Positions 26,517 to 34,380 of a stretch of 34,689 nucleotides of DNA are shown here, in pieces (position 1 is the stretch's first letter; every line of letters begins with the position of its first letter). The stretch spans positions 1 through 34,689 of the forward strand of contig NZ_JAIEME010000047.1 in assembly GCF_019752415.1 (NCBI RefSeq). The letters are read 5' to 3'. This DNA is from Nitrosomonas sp. Its GTDB lineage: Bacteria > Pseudomonadota > Gammaproteobacteria > Burkholderiales > Nitrosomonadaceae. Made by a program: the position numbers and the translations under genes. The notes under the pieces are model-generated. The model made no database searches, had not been told where the DNA came from, and worked only from the letters and a program-made list of their open reading frames with translations.

Positions 26517-26873
26517 GTGCAAAAGCGCTGGCCGTTGCATCCGAAACCTCATGATGCCGAAACGTTAGAACACTATGTCCGCCGACTGGCTGAGTGTTAC
26601 GGTGTTCGTTATGAACTCTTTTGCCTTCGCGCTCTTGGTATCCCTGTCGCCGATAGCCGAGCGAGACAATTTCAGGCTCCCACACCGGAACTACTCCAGC
26701 GACTATCCAATGGCACGGGAATTTCTGTTGAACTGCTTGAGCAGATGACTTGGCGGCGTGTTTGGGATCGACTTATGGACAAAGTGCGTCAATATGTAGA
26801 AACTGCTGAAGGCAAAGCTGCGTTAGAACTTGTCGCGAACAGGCGTTTGGTAGGAAATCCACCGCATAAATGA
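26517..26873 (+). CDS. tniQ: Short TniQ-family protein
   Basis: The gene begins with a GTG placed directly after the tniB stop and encodes 118 residues. The N-terminus (WPLHPKPHDAETLEHYVRRLAECYGV) is the TniQ/TnsD entry motif, and the rest resembles only the first part of TniQ (LLQRLSNGTGISVELLEQM). Tn5053 TniQ is about 400 residues; the TniQ of type V-K CRISPR transposons is about 165. The CxxC/HxxC zinc-finger motifs normally downstream are absent. It is either a naturally minimal TniQ or a truncation. The continuous coupled reading frame and a basic C-terminus (ELVANRRLVGNPPHK) argue mildly for a real short protein. Confidence 0.8.
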   Translation: MQKRWPLHPKPHDAETLEHYVRRLAECYGVRYELFCLRALGIPVADSRARQFQAPTPELLQRLSNGTGISVELLEQMTWRRVWDRLMDKVRQYVETAEGKAALELVANRRLVGNPPHK

Positions 26874-26910
26874 ATAATCAGCATCATTCAACAATATCCG
26901 TGAGGCTGGC

Positions 26911-27030
26911 ATGGCTAAAGACGTTCAAATGTCCATCAAGATGGAGCACGAATTACGCGACCGTTTCATGGTCATTGCAGCGGTTCACCGATGCCCAACC
27001 GCTCAGATCGCAGTTTCGGCCACTTGTTGA
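26911..27030 (+). pseudogene. Truncated RHH-type antitoxin
   Basis: This 39-codon frame, MAKDVQMSIKMEHELRDRFM and on to a TGA, matches the first half of small ribbon-helix-helix/RelB-like antitoxins, in which MEPELRDRF is followed by an alanine-rich helix and HRPAAQ. Here the sequence reads HRCPTAQ, then becomes unrelated and stops, so the second helix is lost. No toxin gene follows. It is probably a remnant of a stability module at the join between the transposition genes and cargo. Confidence 0.5.
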
Positions 27031-27142
27031 CGGTCGAAGTTTTTGAAATCCCTCAATTGACTGGCTGATTATCCCGTCACTGCTGCCCGTGTTATATCGG
27101 GATAGTTAGCGACCATTTTAATTAATCCTGAACTTTAGAGAA

Positions 27143-27379
27143 GTGGCTATCGCTTCTCGAGATCGTGTCTATGATGATTGGGTAACTTGTGGGATTGTTG
27201 AAAGGGTAACTATTGACGATGCCAAATTGCTTTGGCAGAAAACGCCAGAAGAAAGAAAAAACGAGATTCTCTGGGAAGTGCCCGACACCCTTCGTGAACA
27301 AGTTGCAGGTATTCAGGAACCAGATTTTGCTGACTTTTTAGCAAGCCACTACCAGCATCCCAATTCGAAAAATTGTTGA
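27143..27379 (+). CDS. Small hypothetical protein
   Basis: This 78-residue acidic protein is preceded by GAGAA and starts with GTG. The frame is open from about 27122 (INPELLREVAIASRD), so the N-terminus is uncertain and the gene may be a fragment. It contains VTIDDAKLLWQKTPEERKNEILWEVP and ends SHYQHPNSKNC. There is no membrane segment. I do not recognise the family. It lies among remnants between tniQ and the LysR gene. Confidence 0.4.
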   Translation: MAIASRDRVYDDWVTCGIVERVTIDDAKLLWQKTPEERKNEILWEVPDTLREQVAGIQEPDFADFLASHYQHPNSKNC

Positions 27380-27487
27380 AACTCGGCTGTAACTGTTTTT
27401 CAAAGTAATCCGATAGTATTTTGGGCTTTGTGTCTAAGCTCCCCCGGCTTGTTAATGAGTGACACCAGTGATTAAAACAGAGGTGGT

Positions 27488-27507
27488 GCCGGAGCGTGGG
27501 AACGATG
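27488..27507. repeat. REP-like GGAGCGTGGGAACGATG motif
   Basis: The 225-bp gap 27380-27604 holds no gene. It contains GCCGGAGCGTGGGAACGATG, a motif I associate with dispersed intergenic repeats of some gammaproteobacteria. Only one copy is present here, so repeat status cannot be proven from the window. Confidence 0.25.
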
Positions 27508-27604
27508 ATTAATCTGGGTTCGCCCGGCTAAGCGGCGGCGGTTTGGTTTGCGCGCAAATTAACACAATTGCTTAGCCAAGACGCGGATAAGCTAATCGCT
27601 CCCG

Positions 27605-28480
27605 TCAAAACCCAACTTTTAACTTTTCCAGCAACTGGTTTACTTCCGGATTTGTCGCCGCCGAGTCCTGGTAAACCGCAAAAATCGTGCGCCGAATTTC
27701 CGGATCGGATAAATACCGGGTTTTGAGCTTATCGCCCCGCTTCGGCACACTGAATTCCGGCATCAACGCCACGCCTAACCCGGCCCGCACCATGCTCAAT
27801 ATCCATTCCTCGCTGTTGCTTCTATAAGCCGCATAGAGATTGATCTGCCGGCCCAGGCAAACGCCGCGCAAGGTTTCGCGTAATTCGCAGTTTAGGCGAT
27901 CCAGATAAGGCTCGGATTGGATGGTCGCCAAATCGATGACCTCCAATTGATTGAAGCGATGCTTGTCGTTAAAAACCACTACATAACGCTCCTCGTACAG
28001 CTTTAAGGACTGTAAATGCGCCGGCAGCGGCGAGGTCGGCGCACTGACCATCAAATCCAGCCTTCCCTCATCCAATTGCTGCGCCAGATTACACTCGTTA
28101 TCCACCACCAGTTCCAATTCCACATGCGGCCGTTCTTGCTGGAAGTCGGCAAAGAACGTGCTGAGATGTTGCGCGGCAATAGTAGCCATCACGCCTATGC
28201 GCAGCGGCACGGTGTTCAAGCGGCTGAAGCGGACAGCCTCGGCCTTGATGGTTTGCGCCTCGTGAAAAATCTGCCTCAGGGTCGGCTCCACCAAACGCCC
28301 CAGCGATGTCAAACGACAGCCGCTGCGTTCGCGGCTGAATAACTCCCCGCCCAGTTCGTCCTCCAGCTTTTTAATTGCTTGCGTCAACGACGGCTGCGCA
28401 ACAAAAGCCGATTGCGCGGCCCGCGTAAACGATCCCTTATCGCATACCGCCAGAAAATAGCGTATTTGTTGCATTTCCAT
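27605..28480 (-). CDS. LysR-family transcriptional regulator
   Basis: This 291-residue LysR-type regulator has a standard N-terminal winged helix-turn-helix (MEMQQIRYFLAVCDKGSFTRAA, then a recognition helix in QPSLTQAIKKLEDELG). An effector-binding type 2 periplasmic-fold domain follows from about residue 90. The OxyR-like ordering is normal, but no redox Cys pair is obvious. It is divergent from the EthD-domain gene, with a 115-bp region containing a T-N11-A dyad. It therefore probably controls that gene and itself. Its base composition is more GC-rich than that of the BREX genes. Confidence 0.92.
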   Translation of the reverse strand: MEMQQIRYFLAVCDKGSFTRAAQSAFVAQPSLTQAIKKLEDELGGELFSRERSGCRLTSLGRLVEPTLRQIFHEAQTIKAEAVRFSRLNTVPLRIGVMATIAAQHLSTFFADFQQERPHVELELVVDNECNLAQQLDEGRLDLMVSAPTSPLPAHLQSLKLYEERYVVVFNDKHRFNQLEVIDLATIQSEPYLDRLNCELRETLRGVCLGRQINLYAAYRSNSEEWILSMVRAGLGVALMPEFSVPKRGDKLKTRYLSDPEIRRTIFAVYQDSAATNPEVNQLLEKLKVGF

Positions 28481-28494
28481 ATCTACCCCAATTG

Positions 28495-28562
28495 AATAGG
28501 AAAAACCTATTGTTTCATAGAAAACCGGTATTTTACTAATTGGAAAAATAGGCGTTTCATAG
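28495..28562. promoter_or_regulatory. Divergent LysR operator region
   Basis: The dyad AATAGG-AAAAA-CCTATT (28495-28511) fits the LysR T-N11-A rule, with T at 28497 and A at 28509. The longer unit continuing to GTTTCATAG (28512-28520) recurs in diverged form at 28538-28562 (AATTGGAAAAATAGG...GTTTCATAG). Two spaced sites between divergent genes is the classic LysR layout. Confidence 0.55.
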
Positions 28563-28595
28563 CATCTACTTTTTACAAAAACATTCGAGAAACCT

Positions 28596-28922
28596 ATGAA
28601 AGCAGCAAAATTAATTGTGATGTACCCAGTACCGACCGATCTGGAAACCTTCGAACGCCGCTATGCCGACGAACACGTGCCGATGGCCGTGGAAAAGTTG
28701 GCTGGGAAGACCCGCTTCGTCGCCTCTCTGATCAAATCCAATGCCGACCAAAGCGCCGCGCAGTTTCATCGTATCGCCGAAGTGTACTTCCCATCGATTG
28801 GCGATTTACAAGCCTGCCTAAGTTCGCCCGGCGGCCAGGAAACGGCGGCGCATGCGGTGGATATTTCCAGCGGCGGCGCGCCGACGTTTTTGATTTCCGA
28901 AGTGGAAACCTTCGATTTCTAA
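28596..28922 (+). CDS. EthD-domain protein
   Basis: This 108-residue dimeric alpha+beta-barrel protein of the EthD family has the recognisable start KLIVMYPVPTDLETFERRYADEHVPMA, with the characteristic xYxxxHxP-type YADEHVP. It ends in ISEVETFDF. EthD proteins are small enzymes or accessory factors of oxidative and ether degradation; the substrate cannot be deduced here. It is divergent from the LysR gene and is the likely regulatory target. The exported-protein gene follows 44 nt downstream, and together with the esterase it may form an operon. Confidence 0.85.
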   Translation: MKAAKLIVMYPVPTDLETFERRYADEHVPMAVEKLAGKTRFVASLIKSNADQSAAQFHRIAEVYFPSIGDLQACLSSPGGQETAAHAVDISSGGAPTFLISEVETFDF

Positions 28923-28966
28923 TTGCGTTGATCAGCTTAAGTTAAATGCTTTGCTGGAGGAAACCG

Positions 28967-29554
28967 ATGAACACCGGACATAACCGTTATAAAAGCCAGG
29001 GCGCAAAGATAGCCTTGATCTTGGCGCTAACGTGCCTACCCTTGGGCAATATCCACGCTCATCGCGGCGCGGCCGAAGTGGTCGACAACTGCAATGCGCG
29101 AGTGGGCTTTGAACGCGTGCATCTTACGGCGTATACCCCGACATTGTCCGGCAACCTGGAATACTGCAACATCATTCCAGGCGTCGGCCCCACCAAGTTA
29201 GTGTTCGATTACGAGGGCAAAAGCCTGCGCCATGTCAGCGTCGAATTCGAGATCACCAAAGAGCCGGATGGTACTCGGGTGTTTTATCGAGAACCACAAA
29301 AAGTCAAAACCGGCACGGCGAACCTCTCGGTGGACTTTAGCCGTTATGGCGCCGGCAATTACTTGGCGCATATTGCTATCGTTGATAAGGATAAGCGCCT
29401 GGATACCCATATTCCGTTCTCCGTCGGGCTGGAGTCGGTGCCGGGTAAAAACTATACGCCGCTGCTGATAACGATAGCCAGCCTGTCTTTGCTGGCTTAC
29501 GGCTTGTTCCGGGCCGCGTTAAAGCATACGCCCGAGCAAAATCCGGAAGCCTAA
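28967..29554 (+). CDS. Exported protein with C-terminal membrane anchor
   Basis: The ORF extends to 28946, but the ATG at 28967 has a near-perfect GGAGG 6 nt upstream, giving 195 residues. An N-terminal signal peptide (KIALILALTCLPLGNIHA) is followed by a predicted extracytoplasmic beta-rich domain with two cysteines (DNCNARVGF, LEYCNIIPG). A single C-terminal membrane helix (LLITIASLSLLAYGLFRAAL) is followed by a short tail. The topology suggests a periplasmic domain anchored at its C-terminus. I do not recognise the family. It is followed 34 nt later by the esterase gene. Confidence 0.75.
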   Translation: MNTGHNRYKSQGAKIALILALTCLPLGNIHAHRGAAEVVDNCNARVGFERVHLTAYTPTLSGNLEYCNIIPGVGPTKLVFDYEGKSLRHVSVEFEITKEPDGTRVFYREPQKVKTGTANLSVDFSRYGAGNYLAHIAIVDKDKRLDTHIPFSVGLESVPGKNYTPLLITIASLSLLAYGLFRAALKHTPEQNPEA

Positions 29555-29588
29555 ACCCAGCGCCGAACCCATCAAGGGAGCCATCAAA

Positions 29589-30473
29589 ATGAATATTGCA
29601 CAGTTAAAGTCCTATCTTCTTGAAAGCAATCGTTGGCAAAAAGTCTTGTTCGGATTGCCGGTAATAGCGCTGGCCGGCATGCTTTGGCTGGATCATAGCG
29701 GCGTTCCGGTGGAACTAGGGCAAACCGTTTACCGACCGGATATGCCGCGCGGCACTTGCCAGCCTGACCTATTGAGTGGCGATACCGGAGAAACGTACGG
29801 AGAAGAAACCGAAAACGGCATAAATTACAACGTCCGCACCCCTAAGAATTATGATGCATCGATAGCCCATCCTTTATTACTGGTATTTTCACCGGCGGGT
29901 GCGAATCGCGCCAAAACGGAGAAGATGACAGGATTCACCTTACCCGCAACCCGCTCCGGTTTTATCGTTGCTTATGCCGATCATCCCGAGCTTTCGCCGA
30001 GCACCACCGTGGAACTGGGTACGATCCCCCATGCGATGGCTAAAAAATGGTGTATCGATGAAAAACAGGTCTATGTAACCGGTCATTCCGATGGCGGCAC
30101 CTCGGCAATGGCTTTAGCTTTTATGACCGGCACCCGGCACATTCCTACAGCAATCGCCCCCAGTGCCGCCGGCGTAACCTATGAGGACTTACGCGACCGC
30201 AAATGCCCGGAACCCTTGCCGGTTATGATTATACACAGCAGCAAGGACCGGCTGTTTCCGGGTTACGGACAGCAAACAGCCGGCTGGTGGGCGGCCTGTA
30301 ACAAATGCGAGCCGATTCCCGATACGATCGGCAACGGTTGCGTGGCTTATTCCGGTTGCGCCAATGGCGTAAAAACCGTGTATTGCGAAGGCGACAAACC
30401 GCATGCGCAATGGCCGGAACAGCGTAGCGATGCCATCATCGATTTTTTCTTGCATCACCATACCAATATGTAA
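29589..30473 (+). CDS. PHB depolymerase-like / LpqC-type esterase
   Basis: This 294-residue alpha/beta hydrolase of the polyhydroxybutyrate depolymerase/feruloyl esterase group has the nucleophile elbow GHSDGG, the acidic residue in HSSKDRLFP and the catalytic His in DKPHAQWP. An N-terminal hydrophobic segment (VLFGLPVIALAGMLWLD) acts as signal anchor. Several cysteines (CNKCEP, NGC, SGC, VYC) suggest disulfides, consistent with a periplasmic or outward-facing enzyme. AGGGAG upstream is a good ribosome binding site. The natural substrate is unknown. It is probably co-transcribed with the exported protein. Confidence 0.85.
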   Translation: MNIAQLKSYLLESNRWQKVLFGLPVIALAGMLWLDHSGVPVELGQTVYRPDMPRGTCQPDLLSGDTGETYGEETENGINYNVRTPKNYDASIAHPLLLVFSPAGANRAKTEKMTGFTLPATRSGFIVAYADHPELSPSTTVELGTIPHAMAKKWCIDEKQVYVTGHSDGGTSAMALAFMTGTRHIPTAIAPSAAGVTYEDLRDRKCPEPLPVMIIHSSKDRLFPGYGQQTAGWWAACNKCEPIPDTIGNGCVAYSGCANGVKTVYCEGDKPHAQWPEQRSDAIIDFFLHHHTNM

Positions 30474-30522
30474 CCGGCGGCTGCGAGACAATGAACACTA
30501 TCAATTCTGATGGCTTACTGTA

Positions 30523-30888
30523 TCAAAAAATCAGCTGTTGCGGGCCAATCCCCCAGACCTCGTTGACCGGTACGATACGCATTAGCTTTTCCCTGCGCAA
30601 CTGGTCCGATACATCCAATACGCCGTGAGTTTTGGGCCATTTCTTGGCGGCGAAGTTAGCCAGTTTGGCCAAGGTCTTGGTCGGCCCCATGCCGACACAG
30701 ACTGGAATGCCGGTCGCGCGGAACACCGCTTGCTTGATGCGCTGTCCGTAAGCAATCGGGTCGGATTGACACGGATAGACGCCGGTCAAATCAAGAAACG
30801 CTTCGTCAATTGAATAGATTTCCATGCAGGGGGTAAAGGTCCCCAGGGTCGCCATGACCCTGGTTGACATGTCCGCATTTATGTGAAA
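30523..30888 (-). pseudogene. Fragment of umuC-like Y-family DNA polymerase
   Basis: The minus-strand frame encodes about 120 residues clearly homologous to UmuC. They run from NADMSTRVM through the catalytic IYSIDEAFLDLTG, then GIPVCVGMGPTKTLAKLANFAAKKWP and VPVNEVWGIG. The N-terminal palm (LVDCNNFY) is missing because a TAA precedes the homologous region, and everything after VWGIG is replaced by QQLIF and a stop. Both ends are lost, so it is a non-functional internal fragment marking a recombination scar in the cargo. Confidence 0.85.
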
Positions 30889-30926
30889 TTAAAAAGCAAG
30901 CTATTTTTGAAAACAAACAGTTATCA

Positions 30927-30944
30927 TTTTGACGAACGTCAAAA
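30927..30944. promoter_or_regulatory. Perfect palindrome TTTTGACG-AA-CGTCAAAA
   Basis: A perfect 8+2+8 inverted repeat lies in the 236-bp gene-free, AT-rich stretch 30889-31124. It has the size and symmetry of a dimeric repressor site, but the flanking genes both end towards it (umuC fragment start side and the YaaW-like gene 3' end). It may therefore be a remnant of a lost promoter. I see nothing else in this stretch. Confidence 0.35.
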
Positions 30945-31124
30945 ATTGGTTAAAATTTTAATAAAACCGACTTTTCAACAGAATCGGCCATTATGCCGCC
31001 AGACGAATCAAAAGCGCCAATGGCAAATGTCCAGCCAAAAGCAGCTGTAGGGGGGTGAATTTACGAGTCGCGCCAATCGCTAAAGTGCGGTGCATGCTGT
31101 TAACCGCCTACGGGCTAGAGACAT

Positions 31125-32924
31125 TCACAAAGGGCTACGGGCAACTATTTTGTCACCTTCAACTTTGAGAAGGAATTTTGTTGCGCCGTGTTTATCCTGT
31201 ACCAACGATTCTACAGAACGGATATTCGCGTCAATTTCACTTCTAGTATATGTAATTTCTTCTATCAATTTGTCTTGCCACTTTAATAAATCCAGTTTTC
31301 GTTCATTAAGCGTTTGCGCAGTATTGGTAATTGCTGAAAGGCTGCGGATTTTTTTATCCATTTCAGCAATGGTCTGCTTCACCAATTCGCCATCAACATT
31401 TAGCACTGCAAGTGATTCATCAATATTCTGTTTACGGCTTTTTGCAATTTCTTCAGTTCTAGGAAATGCAAGCAAAAGCTGCCAACCACATGCGCGTGCT
31501 CGAATGCAAAGGAACAGTTGCTGATATAGGTTGAAAAGTTCATTCTGATGCTTCTTTATCAACGCCTTCATCCCTTCCGTACCAAATATATGACCATCTT
31601 TTAGATTTTCGATTTCATGATTTTGATTTTTAATATCCTTCAACAAATGATTTCTAATAGAAAGCAACTCACCTTCATATTTTTCAATTTGGTGTTCATA
31701 AGAATCTCTTAACTCACCAGCCAAAATTGAAGGGGCTATTTGTTTGAAATAATCGACCGCTCCTGTTATATCTGTTTCTCGTTTATCTTTCTGATGCTTA
31801 TGAATATCATCAACTGTTTTTTTAATTTCAGTCAATTTTTGGCTTATATCTGCCAAATGTTTTTGAGCGACAATTACAGATGCAACCTGAAATAATGCGC
31901 CCGCATTAACAATTTTCTCGAGGTTCTCTGGAGAGAGTAGTTTCGCCTGCTCTGTAATACGACCGTTAGAACCTATAACATAGCCTCTTAATTCATCGGT
32001 GCTATTTTTTACTGGTGTCAAAGAGTCCAGCCGAATATTCACCTCTACATATTGCGTCGTAGCAATATGCATCTTGGTGACCATGCTGGGAACTGCTTGC
32101 AATAGTGGATTAAAACTGCTAATTCCTGTGCCGTCAGATTCTGAAACAGGTTGCCAATTTACGGGAGAGTGTTTTGAAATTTTAGCCAAGGCAAATGTCA
32201 GAACAGGTTTATCAGCATCTTCCCCGATAATAAGCGGTGAATCACGATTTACGACTAATTGACTATTGGTTGACGCACTGACATTAGCGATTTGTAACGT
32301 TTTCTTCCTGTGGTTTTCGATGTAGTTGAGCACTTTCCACCGAAGATATGCAATGTGTAAAACACAGGGAATAGTCACTTCAAATGCCGGGTCAGCAACA
32401 CCTTTAGCAATTAAGCCTACGCCAACTGGTACAGCGATTGTTCTAATAGCAGTTGCAAAAATTGTTGCAGTTCCTACACCAGTTGTAACTATGCCGCCCG
32501 TAGTTGCGTATGTATCCCTAGCCTTCTTTACAGCGGCTTGTTGATTAACCGGACTAAGAGCTTCCCAACCATAAGGAAGGCAAATTCTTAATAAATTTGA
32601 TTCATTATCAAGAATTCTTCCTTTAGTTGATGGAATGCCTATCTTCTGACAAACATCAAATAAAACCTCATCATAATCAGGCCCCACCCCTCCGCGAGCT
32701 ATATTGCTTACCGAATTTCCGCCATAAAGTCGAATTTCGCTCGCGATTAATTTGGTATATTTTGTGTGATCTGGACTATGCCTTTTGTAGATATCATCAG
32801 TTACAAGATAATTCGAAAGCTTATCGGTTATATAGCTAACCAGAGGAGCCAAATCCTCGTTACTGCAACTTGCTAGTAAGCTATATAAGTCGCCTGATTT
32901 GATTTTTGAAAACACGTCATTCAT
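31125..32924 (-). CDS. YaaW-like (UPF0174) protein with coiled-coil extension
   Basis: The N-terminal ~200 of 599 residues resemble E. coli YaaW/UPF0174. A SEIRLYGGNSVSNIARGG segment (62-79) precedes YDEVLFDVCQKIGI, then a glycine-rich hydrophobic stretch (about 142-178, probably membrane-associated) and the diagnostic VTIPCVLHIAYLRWKVL (183-199). YaaW is about 240 residues; this protein carries 400 more. These are a soluble middle domain (about 225-350, including FALAKISKHSPVNWQPVSE) and a long charged coiled coil (about 355-575). The architecture, a membrane-proximal domain plus coiled coil, recalls bacterial membrane-remodelling or abortive-infection proteins, but no catalytic motif is visible. 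It is strongly AT-rich relative to the LysR cluster, suggesting separate acquisition. Confidence 0.75.
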   Translation of the reverse strand: MNDVFSKIKSGDLYSLLASCSNEDLAPLVSYITDKLSNYLVTDDIYKRHSPDHTKYTKLIASEIRLYGGNSVSNIARGGVGPDYDEVLFDVCQKIGIPSTKGRILDNESNLLRICLPYGWEALSPVNQQAAVKKARDTYATTGGIVTTGVGTATIFATAIRTIAVPVGVGLIAKGVADPAFEVTIPCVLHIAYLRWKVLNYIENHRKKTLQIANVSASTNSQLVVNRDSPLIIGEDADKPVLTFALAKISKHSPVNWQPVSESDGTGISSFNPLLQAVPSMVTKMHIATTQYVEVNIRLDSLTPVKNSTDELRGYVIGSNGRITEQAKLLSPENLEKIVNAGALFQVASVIVAQKHLADISQKLTEIKKTVDDIHKHQKDKRETDITGAVDYFKQIAPSILAGELRDSYEHQIEKYEGELLSIRNHLLKDIKNQNHEIENLKDGHIFGTEGMKALIKKHQNELFNLYQQLFLCIRARACGWQLLLAFPRTEEIAKSRKQNIDESLAVLNVDGELVKQTIAEMDKKIRSLSAITNTAQTLNERKLDLLKWQDKLIEEITYTRSEIDANIRSVESLVQDKHGATKFLLKVEGDKIVARSPL

Positions 32925-33196
32925 TGAATTTTTCTTATCCCATTTAAACCAGAAGTCGATAGCCTGCTTTGATTAGCGATAGCGTATCCGGAGGAATTGT
33001 TGGCTTCGAAATGTGCTGTTACGCAAGCTAATCTACATTTTGAAGGGCAGCTTATTTGCCTTTTCCTGTCACCGCAAATTAAATCTTATCTGACAGCTCA
33101 TAGGGGTCGATCGCGACATTTCGCCACTTTCAAAAGCTATCATTCACTACTGACGTAATCGTCTCGGAATCGGTGGCTGGATTGGGGTGGAATATG

Positions 33197-33234
33197 CAGG
33201 GCGCCCCAGAATTCGGAAAAAATCGTCCGCCAAG
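33197..33234 (+). repeat. Tn3-family (Tn501/Tn21-type) terminal inverted repeat
   Basis: The inner 28 bp, starting CAGAATTCGGAAAAAATCG at 33207, match the Tn501-type 38-bp inverted repeat, as I remember it, at 26 of 28 positions. The outer 10 bp are degenerate. The orientation places the transposon body to the right. Confidence 0.65.
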
Positions 33235-33312
33235 GGGATGAGGTGTCCGGTTGTGCGAATAGACGTTGAGCCGGAATCGGCAAGAAATGCACGAACCCAG
33301 CTAACTCTGACG

Positions 33313-33495
33313 CTATTTCTCCGTTCGTACAGACACCAAGTCGATGTGTGCTCCAATCTGACACCCTCTGATTGGCGTTAGACACAGTTCGTCGAATTTG
33401 CGCATGGTACGCTTATCCATGACGCCAGCCTCATGCAAGCCTTCGGCGGTTTCATGTACGGAGACCATCAAACGGCTACGGTATTCTTTTTTCAT
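33313..33495 (-). pseudogene. Truncated HigA-type antitoxin
   Basis: The 60-codon frame starts MKKEYRSRLMVSVHETAEGL and continues through DKRTMRKFDELCLTP, the characteristic N-terminus of HigA/NadS-type XRE antitoxins. After PIRG the sequence is unrelated and the helix-turn-helix domain is missing. Immediately upstream, overlapping the ATG, is the C-terminal end of a HigB/RelE-type toxin, itself frame-broken. Confidence 0.65.
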
Positions 33496-33600
33496 TGCAG
33501 ATCACCTCTATCAATATCTGGTTTGTCAATGCGCAGTCCAGTGCCGCTTCGTCATACTTCTGCATTGCCAGTCGCCAATTTCCGCAAAGCAACCCTTGCC
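33489..33600 (-). pseudogene. Decayed HigB-type toxin 3' end
   Basis: In two adjoining frames the minus strand encodes ALRKLATGN and then KYDEAALDCALTNQILIEVICNE, which looks like the C-terminus of a HigB/RelE-type toxin running into the antitoxin ATG. A frameshift separates the pieces and the catalytic N-terminal part is gone. Ends are approximate. Confidence 0.4.
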
Positions 33601-33642
33601 TTGCAGGGGCATGAAAGCAGACCACTTGAACAGGATTATAAT

Positions 33643-34260
33643 TTAGTGACTGCCCTTATGCTCTGCCCATATGCGCTTGACCTGGCTTTGGCTACATCCA
33701 GCCAGCTCAGCGGTCCGTTTGATAGTATGTCCTGCTCCACGCAGCGCAACGATACGCTGATGTGTCGTGGTATCAGGGATGCGACCCGCATACTTACCGG
33801 CGATCTTGGCAAGCTGAACACCTTGGCGCTGTCGCTCTCGGCGAGTCTCATAGTCATCACGTGTCATTTGCAGGGCAAGTTTAAGTAATAATTCCTGCAC
33901 CGACTCCAAAACGATCTTGGCCACACCGTCGGCCTCAGCCGCAAAATCGGATAAATCGACTAGGCCCGGCACAGCCAGTCTTGCTCCCTTGGCCCGGATT
34001 GATCCAACCAGTTGCTCGGCTTCGGCCAAGGGAAGCCGACTGATGCGGTCAATTTTCTCAGCTACGACGACTTCGCCTGATTGTAGGTCTGCAATCATTC
34101 GTAGTAGCTCGGGCCGATCAGCACAGGCACCCGAAGCCTTTTCACGGTAGATGCCGGCGATGTAATACCCTTCTGCCCGAGCACTGTGGACGATTTCGGT
34201 TTGACGGGTAAGGTCTTGTTCTTCGGTACTGACGCGAAGGTAGATACGAGCAACTTTCAT
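33643..34260 (-). CDS. Serine resolvase/recombinase (TnpR type)
   Basis: This intact 205-residue small serine recombinase has the catalytic Ser in YLRVSTEEQ, the active-site arginines in EKIDRISRLPL, an E-helix region (ESVQELLLKLALQMTRDDYETRR) and a C-terminal helix-turn-helix (TIKRTAELAGCSQSQVKRIWAEH). It is clearly a different subgroup from the resolvase at 23129-23749. Upstream (34268-34373) is a repeat-rich region that looks like its res site. It belongs to the Tn3-family remnant but may now resolve cointegrates of the enclosing transposon, which lacks its own tniR. Confidence 0.9.
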   Translation of the reverse strand: MKVARIYLRVSTEEQDLTRQTEIVHSARAEGYYIAGIYREKASGACADRPELLRMIADLQSGEVVVAEKIDRISRLPLAEAEQLVGSIRAKGARLAVPGLVDLSDFAAEADGVAKIVLESVQELLLKLALQMTRDDYETRRERQRQGVQLAKIAGKYAGRIPDTTTHQRIVALRGAGHTIKRTAELAGCSQSQVKRIWAEHKGSH

Positions 34261-34267
34261 GGTTGGA

Positions 34268-34373
34268 TGGCCAAAATGGGTATACTTAATTTAGCCCAGT
34301 ATAAATCATATGGCCAATAATTAGAACCGCAATGTAATTTGGCCATCACCTACTTGGCTATCTATTTTGGCTA
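34268..34373. promoter_or_regulatory. Res site of the second resolvase
   Basis: Three clustered dyads or repeats of a TTGGCCA/TTGGCTA half-site are visible. Subsite 1 is 34268-34298 (TGGCCAAAAT...AATTTAGCCCA). Subsite 2 is 34311-34345 (TGGCCAATAA...AATTTGGCCA). The third holds two TTGGCTA copies at 34354-34360 and 34367-34373. This three-subsite layout next to a resolvase start is typical of res, and the same sites would autoregulate the gene. Confidence 0.65.
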
Positions 34374-34380
34374 CTACCGC

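Larger units (their letters stand above)
33197..34373. mobile_element. Tn3-family transposon remnant without tnpA
   Basis: The remnant comprises a Tn3-family inverted repeat (33197-33234, reading rightwards), a decayed HigBA-type toxin-antitoxin pair, a serine resolvase and a three-subsite res region. No transposase gene or second inverted repeat is present; after the res site the sequence passes to Tn5053-type end repeats. The 272 bp before the inverted repeat (32925-33196) hold no recognisable gene. Confidence 0.6.

Noticed and set aside
33140..33385. 81-codon minus-strand open frame across the Tn3-type inverted repeat
   Set aside because: It runs through a terminal repeat, has no recognisable domain and is best explained as chance.
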